Assembly (NCBI GenBank): GCA_947396885.1
Contig: OX377205.1
Coordinates: 72,574,969-72,638,968, forward strand
Direction: 5' to 3'
From: Heligmosomoides polygyrus polygyrus
Lineage: Eukaryota > Nematoda > Chromadorea > Rhabditida > Heligmosomidae
DNA length: 64,000 bases
Shown here: positions 55,001 to 64,000 of the stretch, piece by piece
Layout: each line of letters begins with the position of its first letter
How positions within the stretch are numbered: the stretch's first letter is position 1
The notes under the pieces: generated by a model
What the model saw: the letters and a program-made list of their open reading frames with translations, nothing else
The model's database searches: none
Told to the model about the DNA's origin: nothing
Made by a program: the position numbers and the translations under genes

Positions 55001-55715
55001 GCTTCTTATCCCTCGACAGGAAAGGCTTGCGGCTTTCAAGAAACAACCCTCGACTTACTGCAATCGATATTACTCGAGACATTTTCACGCCCGAGGGTCT
55101 AAACCGATCCGTAGAAAATGCACGACGGTGCATGAGAGGGGACGCCTGTTTGGAGGTCGCCCAGTGAAGGAGTCGCTGATTTCGATCAAAAATCGTAAAG
55201 CCCTCGATTGGAATCATGCTCACAAAATCGTATCTATTGGACAGTGACAAAAAGCTCATCTTAAGTGACGAGTCGAAGTTCTTACTGTTCGGGACGGACG
55301 GAATCGAGTTTGTACGATGTTCTCTTGGTAGCGGATACCATCAAGGGTACCAGCTGCCAAATGTGAAGTGTGGCGGTGGTTCAGTGCACGGTAGCTTCCC
55401 TGACGAAGGAGTTGATCATCTTCATTGGATTGAGGGTAAAATGGACTCCAAAATGCACCCTAACATTATAGAGACCGTTATTTTGACATATGCTCGCAGC
55501 GCTGGCCTCCGTGGGCTTTGTTTTCAAGCAGGATAATGACTCGAAAGACAAATAGAAGCTGCTAACCAACTGGCTCCACGAGAACAACGATCCACTGCTG
55601 CTGTTGACGTCGCAGTCTCACAGCTCCAATTGATTCGAAAGTCTGTGGGATGGACTTGGGCGTCAAGATGAGGGTCTCGGAGCTCACAATGAGCGAGAAA
55701 GGTTTATCCAACAGA
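55001..55715 (+). pseudogene. Tc1-like transposase fossil, main part (C2)
   Basis: LRLSRNNPRLTAIDITRDIF (HTH, 55030-55085), RRCMRGDACLEV (55120-55160), then LILSDESKFLLFGTDG (first catalytic Asp, 55250-55300), GYHQGYQLPNVK, GGGSVHG, HWIEGKMDSKMHPNIIETVI, then QDNDSKDK in another frame (55525-55550), NWLHENNDPLL and FESLWDGLG (55640). The third catalytic motif (PDLNP in the family) is degraded. It has frameshifts and stops but is less decayed than the C1 copy. Confidence 0.8.
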
Positions 55716-55721
55716 GGACGG

Positions 55722-57960
55722 CATTGGAGGACACACCAGTCGGTGAGTCACCTTAGTTACTGCTGGGATTTTGGGGCAGTTCGTGTTGTTGTTGGGTCCT
55801 ATGTATCCGTTGTGCACTGGATGTCATTTATATACGAGCTGAGCTACTCGGGTGCTAGACCCCTACGGGCGTCCCACTAAGGGCGTCCGTAGCCCTCTCA
55901 GACCGAAAAGGAGGCGACTAAGGCTGGGGCTTCCTCGCCGGATCTCTTTCCCACAGTCGGATCCCCTCTTGTAGTTGGGTGGTGCCGTTGAGTGGTTCAG
56001 GGCCCAGGGCATGTATGCCAGTCCGGAGGTCCGTACTACCGAGTTCGCAACAACTGTTTTAAGAATGAAAATTTTTATAAAGTTTGAACAACGAAGATCG
56101 AGTTTTGCCGAATAAAAATTAAATCATCTCTAGGTAACTGAAAGTTTGAATTTTTATCACATTTGAAGATTAGCTTTCATTGTAAAAAAAAGTCAGTCCA
56201 AGAGCTTGACCTTATAGGATGTTACCCTCAAAACGTAAAAATGCATACTTCACTGACTAGTACTGTATATTGAAAAGATCGGCGGTGGACTTCAACTCTC
56301 GATACCTTCACTATCTTATCGTCTCCACATTCGCGGACGCTGCTCTGCTCCTCTAGTCTCTTCAACGACATTTTAGAAGCTTTCAATGTGCTCTCTGCTG
56401 TGAGGTCACCGAAGAAGCTCAGTGAAGGACGAGTCAAGAGACTTCAGATTGACCATGGTGACTCGGTGTCATCCTACGCACCAGCTGAGGTGGAGAGGAA
56501 GGTCAAAGCACGAAGGGTGAGATGCCCACTGGGAGTAATCCAGCCGTTCCTTGTTTTACTAGAAGCAAGTTTCAGCACGAGATCGGCGATTCCAATCTTG
56601 TGCTCTCCAGTCGCTGCAATACCTCCGTGACGAAGTTGGGGTGAAGCGGCTGCAGTATGAGCAGTTATTTATCGGTACTGATACTCTGTTACTTGGCCAG
56701 AATCTAGAGAGTAGCTTAATCAACCTATATGATCGACGTTTGCATTGATTTGCTTGCAGTGTAACATAGTTCTAGTGCAGATAAGTAACTTGTGTGAATT
56801 CGAAAATGAAGAGTTTTGAAACAAGTGCTTCAGAATGTTCGAATTGTTCTGAAATTTTCATGGCAGTCCACCATACGGGTTCGGTTGATGGCCCGACGCA
56901 AGCAGAGGTGAATGGCTGTGGCGAATGTACGAGCTTCTCCACCCCATCAGATCAAACAACAAGAATACACTATGGCATTACGAAGAGACATTCAAGAAGA
57001 AGAACTGGCGTTCGTCCTCATATACGTATTAATACTGTTCCTATAGAAGGACCATTAGAAACCACTCATGGTTGGAAATTTCATCGTGAAAGTATCTGTA
57101 TCCACTGGTCAAAACTCATGAAAGTCACTCTTGAGTTTTAGTTGCGTTCTGCGAAATGCGCAACACCAAAAAAAAAATCCGCTCCCGCATCCTTGGAAGT
57201 TTCGCCCTGAACCTATTCGTAGGCGAGTCAATTGCTCGTTCAAGGCTTTAACAAAAAAGTACAACAAACGCTATCAGTGTTTGGTGTTGGTATCAGTCTC
57301 AGTGTTCTATTGATATCGATCTCCCACTACATAATTGAGTTAGGTGCCCGCGCTGCAGATGATGAGGCGTATCTCACGCAGGTTAGAAATCTGCGTGAGA
57401 TCCTCACGGGGAAACTAGCAAGAAGAGACCAGTAGGAGGATCAATAGTGGAAACAAGGAAGGGCTAGGAGTTGCGCCCAGGGACGTGGGGGGAAGTGGAA
57501 GATCAGTAAAGGTGGACCAGCGATTAGATCCAGGTAGAAGAAGTGAGCGAAGGGGAACCTGCCGTCCTGATTCGGAAGACGTGCCAACGATATCCGGAAG
57601 CACGAGCTATTGGGCACGAGAACGGTTGCGGAGGAGCAACCTGTGGGCAGAAGTACTGCGCAGCGCAAACAAATCAGTAGCGCTACCGGACGGTCCGGAG
57701 AGAATGTCTATGCCTATCTATACTTTCCGTAAGTCTGTGATGCTGCAAAGTAGTGCGAAGGGCGTAAGTGCGTGACACGCCGTTAGGCGTGTAAGAGCAC
57801 TTGTTACGTAGAATTCTGTTAGTCACGATTTTTTCTAGCGATTATAGAGAGACGTTCTACTATAGCGCCGTGTCAATTTTCGACGATTTCTCGACCGCCT
57901 CTCCAATTCTAGAACGTCGAAGCTGATAGCTCCAGAGGCCTTCTAACTTGTCTTGCCTAA
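55722..57960. other. Unassigned duplicated sequence (C2)
   Basis: Counterpart of 23127-25430, with the empty Harbinger site at 55919-55921. An open frame of 115 codons (56794-57141) has no domain that I recognise. No gene call. Confidence 0.3.
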
Positions 57961-58029
57961 TTTACCAGAATCGTGCCACTCCAATCATCGTCCTCTCGAT
58001 CCCCCTCATTGCGCACCGCTGGTTGGGTA

Positions 58030-58615
58030 GGGTTATGACATCCCGCCGATTTCCTTCTCTTCACGTTGACGATAACGTCATTATAACAGAATGGTGAGAT
58101 CTTGATCGTGAATCCACTGCACATCTCTTGGAGAACTCCGATGTACTGAGCAGGAACTATAGCTGTGCTCTTCAAATTTTTCGAATATTCTAATGGTTTC
58201 AATGCTCGCAATTTTCGCGTACTCGAATTCGAATATATTCGAAAGGTGTTGCTTTTATGAATATTCGAATTCGATTACGTTCGAGAAACGCGACATTTTG
58301 AATGTTCGAATCCGAATGCTCAAATTCAGATGGAAATCATTCGAATGCCTATTCGAATAGGTCATTCAGGCACAAGTATAGTAGGAACGCCCTGAGTGAG
58401 CAGTGCTTCGATGAACGTTTCGACGGAAGCGAATGCATTCTTCTTATCGAATAACGCTAGGCACAGTGGCATACTCTCGAGATACTTCGATGTGCCTCGT
58501 AATTGTGTGTATGTGGTCGCGCGTGCTGAATCCTCTTCCGAAATCCTCTTTCAGCGTTCTGGCGACCGTATTTAGGCGGACATTGGTGAACAACTTGTGG
58601 ATTAGGAACAGCAGG
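58030..58615 (-). pseudogene. RTE-type reverse transcriptase fragment (C2)
   Basis: Counterpart of 25500-26075, split by the same 223-bp MITE at 58158-58380, so that insertion predates the duplication or haplotype split. Confidence 0.7.
58158..58380. mobile_element. 223-bp ATTCGAA-rich MITE (C2)
   Basis: Same length, ends and flanking GCAGGAAC/GTAGGAAC repeats as 25619-25841. Confidence 0.75.
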
Positions 58616-58645
58616 CAGATGGGGGACAGTTATCGATGTCGTTCT

Positions 58646-58824
58646 GGGGCCGGATTCATCAACGAATTACATAACTTTAACGCAGAATTGTAAGCTTATC
58701 AAGCGATATGGTGAACGATAAGCCCATTATCTGAGCTTCTAACGCGGCTCATCGCTCACCATATCGCTTGATAAGCTTACAATTCTTCGTTAAAGTTACT
58801 CAAGTCGTTGATTAATCCGGCCCC
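58646..58824. repeat. Palindromic MITE (C2 copy 1)
   Basis: Counterpart of 26111-26289, 179 bp. Confidence 0.8.
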
Positions 58825-58978
58825 TGGTAGTCGAACCGCACTTATCAGTTGCAGCTAAAGCGCGTTTGCTACGTGTACAACTCACAAGGTGGATCCCCAT
58901 TTGAGGCTTGCATACAGCGTCGTAGTAGGATGCTGTACCAGACAACCAAAGGGTCAAACCGGTGCTGTCGAAGAAATT

Positions 58979-59075
58979 GGGGCCGGATTCACGACTTACA
59001 GCAATTTACCAGAGAAAATTACAGCCAAAATCACTGATCGCGTGGCTTATCAAGCAATATGGTGAGCGCGTTATC
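58979..59075. repeat. Partial GGGGCCGGATTC MITE (C2 copy 2)
   Basis: Counterpart of 26444-26550, with a further 8-bp internal deletion. Confidence 0.6.
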
Positions 59076-59237
59076 TGAATGTGAGTTTTCCGCTGTGAAT
59101 CCTTGTTCCCGACCCTTGGTTCCGACCCTTGGTTTCGAATTGATAGGCATTTATCACATCGGGAAAATACGGTGTGCTTTATTTTCTACTTCAAAGGAAT
59201 CATGAGCGGTTTTGAGGGTAAGAAGTCTTTCTCAGCT

Positions 59238-59422
59238 GGGGCCAGATTCATCAACGACTTACAGAGATTTAATGGAGAAACCACTACCAAATCTTCTGAA
59301 GAAAGAAAAGCGAATTAACGCGACATATCAACAGGCGATATGGTGAAATGTTGGCGTTATCAGGAATCTCTGCTGTAATTTCTCCGTTAAATCTCTGTAA
59401 GTCGTTGATGAATCTGGCCCCC
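59238..59422. repeat. Palindromic MITE (C2 copy 3)
   Basis: Counterpart of 26714-26896. Confidence 0.75.
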
Positions 59423-60040
59423 GGATGTGATTTTCGGTAACGGTTGAACTTCTCAACAGGTATGGACGAGTACGGAACTGAAACGTGGTTTGAATTTGTG
59501 GAGCCGGAGATTCTTCCGTGGTGGTATTTCGTGCTTCCAAGTCTGTTTTTTCGCTTTTCAACTTCAAATGTTCGAATTAAGCCGAAAGCGAGGAAAGCTC
59601 CAAAAACGCTCTTCGATCTCCTGATGTGTTCGATGTTGCTGGCCAAAAAATATATGTACATACGCGTAGGCAATAAAATAGTGCAGGCTTACTCCGTGGA
59701 AGCAAGTGTTTTGCCACTATCTACCACTATATAATTGGGTTAGCGGTCGATGACGTTTGACTGATCTAACCTAAGTGAGATACGCCTCATCGTCTACAGC
59801 GCGAGCAAAATTTGCTGTTGAACGTGGGATGTTGCTGCAGCAGGGGAAGTGCAGGGGGGGGGGGGGGGGTAGCTATACAAACGATTTATTGTCGCGTCTG
59901 CGGCATGAGGTCAGCCAGCGCGGCAGCGGGCGCGGCAGCTGTCAGAGGGTCGGCCGCCACTGCTGCAGAGGCCGTGTCGAGCGCGGCGGACGCGACGAGA
60001 TCAAATGTTGGTGTAGGGGTGCTGTATGACGTTGAAGGTA
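59423..60040. other. End of C2 and GC-rich unassigned sequence
   Basis: 59459-59700 is the conserved open stretch matching 26933-27167. 59855-59870 is a run of about 16 G. 59890-60010 is rich in GCGGC/GCGC strings. No gene recognised. Confidence 0.3.
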
Positions 60041-60255
60041 GGTTTAGTACTATATATAAAAAGTGTAGTGTGTGTTTCCATCCGTCCGCCACAACTGCAG
60101 TGGGAGCACGGTGTATTGGCGGTACTTAACGATTGATGGTGATCGACAGCGGCTAGGAAATTCAGCCCTGGGGGTAGTCGAGGTCGCTGAACTCGAATCT
60201 GAAGTTCTTTTTTGGAGTATCGATTGCCGTCAACCGGTATTGATCAATTTGTTGA
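60041..60255 (+). repeat. Direct repeat of next element's left end
   Basis: ACTATATATAAAAAGTGTAG followed by GTTTCCATCCGTC and TGGTGATCGACAGCGGCTAG. The same order recurs from 60260 to about 60400, so the left end is tandemly duplicated. Confidence 0.65.
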
Positions 60256-61236
60256 TCCTACTATATATAAAAGTGTAGTGTGTGTTTCCATCCGTCACAA
60301 CTGCAGTGGGGGCACGGTGTATTGGCGGTACTTAACGATTGATGGTGATCGACAGCGGCTAGAAGCTTCAGCCCTGGGGCTAGTCGAGGTCGCTGGAGGG
60401 TAGTCGATGAATGTTTGTATTTATAGACTACAAGATTTTTAATACCCTCGCCCCGTTATAATGAAATGATGATTCTCTGAATATTTATAGCATTCAGAAA
60501 TGTTGGATTTTTTCGCTCTCATGGCTGGGAAGGATATAATTCTTACCATTTTGGTAAGTCCACTTACTCTTTTGGCGCAAATAGGGTCTGGGGTGTTACC
60601 ATGTATTACAGCCCTATTTGCTTTTTGAAACCGGAACTTTTTGCAGCAATAGTGTGATTCTACCCCTACAGTGAATTGAGGTAGGCCATTTATGAAGTAA
60701 CTGTACTATATATGCCTTCTTACCAAGGCGTACACGACTGAGTAAGGGGTGACCCCCCACCCGGACCCTATTTGCGCCACTCCTTTTTTTTGCATTGCCG
60801 GAAGAAATCGACTAATGTGTGCCGATGCTAGGCACTAATTGACCTTTCGGACCCTCCATTGCGCGCTAAATAGCCGACGGTCTCTTGTTAATGACAAGGT
60901 CGCAAACGAGGTTTTTAACAGGGGAATCAATATAACATGTGAAAGGATGTTGGAAGTGGTCATAGAATCAAGGCTAAAGTTTTGGACCGCTTGAACAACA
61001 TCATTAAATTCTACAATTTGATCAATATCGATTGATGGCGATCGGTACTTCAAAAACGAACTCCAGATTCGTGTTTAGCGACCTCGATTACCCGAGGGAT
61101 GGAGTTTCTGGCCGGTTTCGATTGCCATCAATCTCTGAGAATCGCCAATACGCCGTGCCCCCACTCCAGTTGTGGCGGACGGATGGACGGACGTAAGGAC
61201 AGAAACACACACACTACTCTTTTATATATAGTAGGA
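60256..61236. mobile_element. TIR element with CCTACTATATATAAAAG ends
   Basis: Left end TCCTACTATATATAAAAGTG and inverted right end CTTTTATATATAGTAGGA. Similarity extends inward: GTGTGTGTTTCCATCCGTC on the left, and on the right, inverted, GACAGAAACACACACAC plus CACTCCAGTTGTGG. About 980 bp, no transposase recognised, with a second small element nested at 60574-60778. A target duplication is not clear. Confidence 0.65.
60574..60778. mobile_element. Nested 205-bp MITE with GGCGCAAATAGGGTC ends
   Basis: Inverted ends GGCGCAAATAGGGTC and GACCCTATTTGCGCC, continuing with GGGGTGTTACC/GGTGACCCCCC. Flanks ACTCTTTT and ACTCCTTT are near-identical 8-bp direct repeats. Confidence 0.7.
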
Positions 61237-62200
61237 TACAACAAGGCATATAAAAGTGCTCCGTTATCTCGAGTATTTATAGTGAAACTATGAGCTGGCT
61301 AGTACTTACCTCAGGCAGTCGGCATCCGGGTGGCGCTTTGATGTATGTTCGCACATCAAATTGTGTTAGGGCAACAAGTGAGCCTGGTCAGTCAACACTT
61401 CTTGCATTTATGTGTCTGTCCGATCGTAGTAGGTAACATCTCTCGTCACGCTTCTAATTTCTAGTTCATTGACGTCTCAGATACTGCCTTCTGTGTTGTT
61501 TAAAGCTGCCGCCATAGATTTCGTCTCTTTGTCGTTGTTCCTTGCAGGTATTGGATCGGTGATCCGTAGATGTCCTTGCAAGTTTAATGAGGGGAAGTTG
61601 ATATTCCGAGATTTGAACAAAGGATTCCAACTGGGAGATTTTATGCTGATTGCTGCTTTAACTTGCTAACCATGAAGTGTCCGTGCGACCTCAAGCACAA
61701 GGCAATCTCCATTGCTTCGCAAATTCTCTAAACAAACCACGGTCATAGCGACATTCGACTTCTACGCTTCTGTCATGGCAGCTTTACTGGTTATGGCAGT
61801 TTAATAAATTTCTTCAGCTTTCCTCGAATTCTAGAATACAGGGTGTCTCAAAAAATGTATACACTATTTGAAAGGTGATAATATTGCTCGCAGTAAATGT
61901 ACTGAAAAAGTTAAGGGTTCATTCGAAAGCTTAAGAAAATGGAAATTTTTTAACATATAAGTGGTATGAATTGCTCCATGCGGTTGTTGCTTGTTACATT
62001 GTTTTTCTCCTGTTACTACTTGGCCAGATTAACCTGTGTTGTGCTTCTTTTAACGTTTTCCGTTGCTCAGGAGCTGCAATTATGGCGATTAACATCTCCA
62101 TTCAGCTTGAATGTTGCTTCATCAGCCCACAAAATCCGTCTTGGAAAATGGGGCCCCTGCTCACATTCTGTGCAATTAAATTAATTCCTGCTCACATTCT
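61237..62200. other. Unassigned sequence before D2
   Basis: No clear copy in the window. GGGTGTCTCAAAAAATGTATAC at 61851 has the look of a DNA-transposon terminus, but I find no partner end. GCTCACATTCTGTGCAATT is duplicated at 62158 and 62188. Confidence 0.3.
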
Positions 62201-62280
62201 GTGCAATTTCTCGTGTACAAATTGACTCCTGTGGTCACGCCAGCCCATAATAATAACGATCTGATGTGTGCAAAAGCACT

Positions 62281-62358
62281 GGCGGCACCGGGGACCGAAC
62301 CATTAAACCCGCTCGCTGCACCCGAGAGGTGACCCTGTCACCACTACGCCAACGGACC
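62281..62358 (-). other. tRNA-like module (D2)
   Basis: Third copy of the palindrome-arm module; box A TTGGCGTAGTGGTGACAGG, box B GGTTCGGTCCCC. Here a CACC/GGTG stem closes around the CTC-containing loop. Confidence 0.55.
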
Positions 62359-62809
62359 ACATCGGACCGGGTGGCAGCAGGGCGTTATGAGCTGCGCGCT
62401 CACGCGTCCAGATGGTTTTTTTTGTCGATTACAGAAGAGCATTCCGAAAAAAGTAACTATGGTTTTGGACTCCCCACACGTTCCCTACATCCGGTAAAAA
62501 TTGTTTCACAAAAGCTCACGGCCACTCTGGAGGCTCTCCTTGTAAGGGGCGCTAAATTATGTATTAACTAACCACTTGTCCTAGAGTTACTGTGTGTAGG
62601 ATTATTTTCCACCTCCGGTTTAAAAATTGAAAATTGTTGGCCGGTCATCCCCAATATCTCTTTCTGCAGAGCCTTTGTCGAAGCTGCTTTTCTAACTCTG
62701 AAGATTGCTCAGTTTTTGGAGCCACAAATTAGTAAGAAACAGAAAAGTTTTAGTTACCTTCGATTTCGCTGCTGTAGTGATACAGTACTGATGCATAAAA
62801 TTTCTCATT

Positions 62810-64000
62810 CATCACGTATATCATCTGTCGTCCTATTGATCATCGAGTTGTTCAAGTGAGCACCAGCAGCGTCTCCGTACGTCGATGCCGCGTTCCAGGG
62901 TGCTCCACTGGATCCTTCTCGCTCGAGAGACACGAGGAGCGTCATATTCTTTGTTCAGGGCTTTGACGAAGAAATCCGACAACGCGTGGATCCTGATGTT
63001 CTCTTGACAGAATCCAGTCGGTGTCTGCGAAGCGCATTACGCGCCCACCTAATTTTCGACGACTTGGCCCATGCGACAGCGTCTCTGATCTTCTAACGTC
63101 GGCGAAGCTCGGAAGTCTCGAGGCCTTCTCTCACTTGCGTGAGTCGTGTCACTCCGAGCGTTGTCCTCTTGATTCCACGCTGCGCGATACTGATCGCATG
63201 TTCATCCTGCTTTCGTAAAGCCCAGGTCTCTGGTGCGTATGTTAGGGCAGGGAGAACAGTGAAGTCGGAAAGGTGGTTACGGAACCGGACGTTCTTTGTC
63301 TTCTACACGACTCTTTCGACGCTCTTGACAGCTCCCCAAGCCGCTCGCTTCCTCCTGCCCAGCTCCGGCGCTAGTTGTTGGTCATGTTGTTTTCGCGACC
63401 CGGATGTACGTATCTGGAGCACTCGAAGATGTTCATCCCGTTGAGCGAGGATGAGGCATCAGAAACTCGTCCGTTCCTCATGAACATCGTCTTCGTAAGA
63501 TTCAGCTGCAGTCCAACGTTCGAACATGCACGGTCGAAGCCAGCAAGCATCTGCTCCGCCTGGCTAGCGCTCGCTGTTAGATGGTGCAGTTGCCGGCCGT
63601 CGACCTTCACTCCCATGTCTTCCCATTCTAGTTCGGGAATGACGTTTTCGAGTGTGTTGTTGAAGAGAAACGGGGATATGGTATCCTCTTATCGACCTCT
63701 CTGTTCACATTGGCAACGATGTCGTTGTAGAGTAACGAGACCTCTGTCATGCATCCACTGTACAGCTCTCGAAGGACTCTGATGTACAGAGTACGAACGC
63801 CCTGAGTGAGCAGGGCGTCGATGACCGCTTCAGTTTCGAGGGACTCGAATGCCTTCTTCAGGTCGATGAACGTAAGGCACAGCGGCAACTTGTACTCTCG
63901 CGACACTTCGATGAGCTTCGTAATGGTGTGTATGTGGTCGATCGTGCTGAATCTCCGAAACACTGCTCGCTCGCATGGCTCCTTCGTCCAGCGTTCTGCC
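62810..64000 (-). pseudogene. RTE-type reverse transcriptase, truncated (D2)
   Basis: Same family and span as 30660-31990. LCLTFIDLKKAFESLETEAV at 63850 and LQLNLTKTMF at 63490 are preserved; the frame is shifted near 63650 and the FADD motif is degraded, as in D1. It runs off the window end. Confidence 0.83.

Larger units (their letters stand above)
33623..59700 (+). repeat. Direct duplication, copy B2+C2
   Basis: Second copy of 12226-27170. Anchors: SINE 33623 with 12226; ACATGC(A/C)GGTAGGACTG at 38402 with 12450; CTACTAAGCGAGTTCTGAAC at 45476 with 16930; GGATATGGTGACGTGG at 46724 with 17793; TTCTTATCCC at 55005 with 20961; MITE cluster 58646 with 26111. Confidence 0.85.
62210..64000 (+). 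repeat. Direct duplication, copy D2 (matches 30070-32000)
   Basis: Contains one palindrome arm with its tRNA-like module and the RTE fragment in the same order as D1; cut by the window end. Confidence 0.8.

Overview
The window looks like repeat-dense, gene-poor nuclear DNA of a strongylid (clade V, hookworm-like) nematode. The reasons are RTE-clade non-LTR retrotransposon remnants of the kind common in hookworms, many copies of a tRNA-derived SINE-like repeat, mariner/Tc1/piggyBac/hAT/Harbinger-type DNA transposons, and tRNA genes scattered among repeats. The genus is inferred from family resemblance only. I found no intact host protein-coding gene. Nearly every open reading frame is short and either lies in a repeat or is a transposase/reverse-transcriptase fossil. 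Two 200-N assembly gaps lie at 7157-7356 and 33423-33622.

Layout. 347-6157 (A1) is repeated directly at 7634-12190 (A2), with one gap in the interval between them. 12136-27170 (B1+C1) is repeated directly at 33623-59700 (B2+C2), again across a gap. 30070-32000 (D1) is repeated at 62210-64000 (D2, cut by the window end). The copies are close enough to align base by base and differ mainly by transposon insertions. The pairs are either segmental duplications or two haplotypes placed end to end.

Because most sequence is present twice, several insertions can be read as occupied/empty site pairs. These are a 1.4-kb hAT-like element (2512-3947, TSD CTCATAAC), a 1.9-kb element with AAAT-type ends (12942-14810, TSD ATGATAT), a 4.2-kb hAT-like giant palindrome (33768-37959, TSD GTACCGGG), a 5.1-kb foldback element (49921-54998, TSD TA), Harbinger-like elements with TAA/TTA target duplications (21844-23123, 22786-23112, 46276-46707, 51497-51832, 54442-54777), and a piggyBac-like fragment at a TTAA site (15730-16075).

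Two deep nests stand out. At 28300-33422 an RTE fragment is cut by a piggyBac element, which is itself cut in frame by a 3.76-kb hAT-like element (TSD CTGTGGAA). That element carries an ~860-bp palindrome with a tRNA-like module in each arm and a second RTE fragment. At 49850-55715 a Tc1-like transposase fossil is cut by the 5.1-kb foldback, which holds a Harbinger-like element, which holds a MITE. A third composite (42775-45467) has ~290-bp inverted arms that each contain a tRNA-like module; it encloses an acidic ORF and a full-length but dead mariner.

The RNA genes supported best are two tRNA-Arg(ACG) genes on the minus strand (1273-1345, 8559-8631) and a plus-strand relative of full length (4081-4153). 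The plus-strand copy at 10117-10181 is a deleted pseudogene. The elements do not form a pathway; the region is best read as a layered record of insertions.
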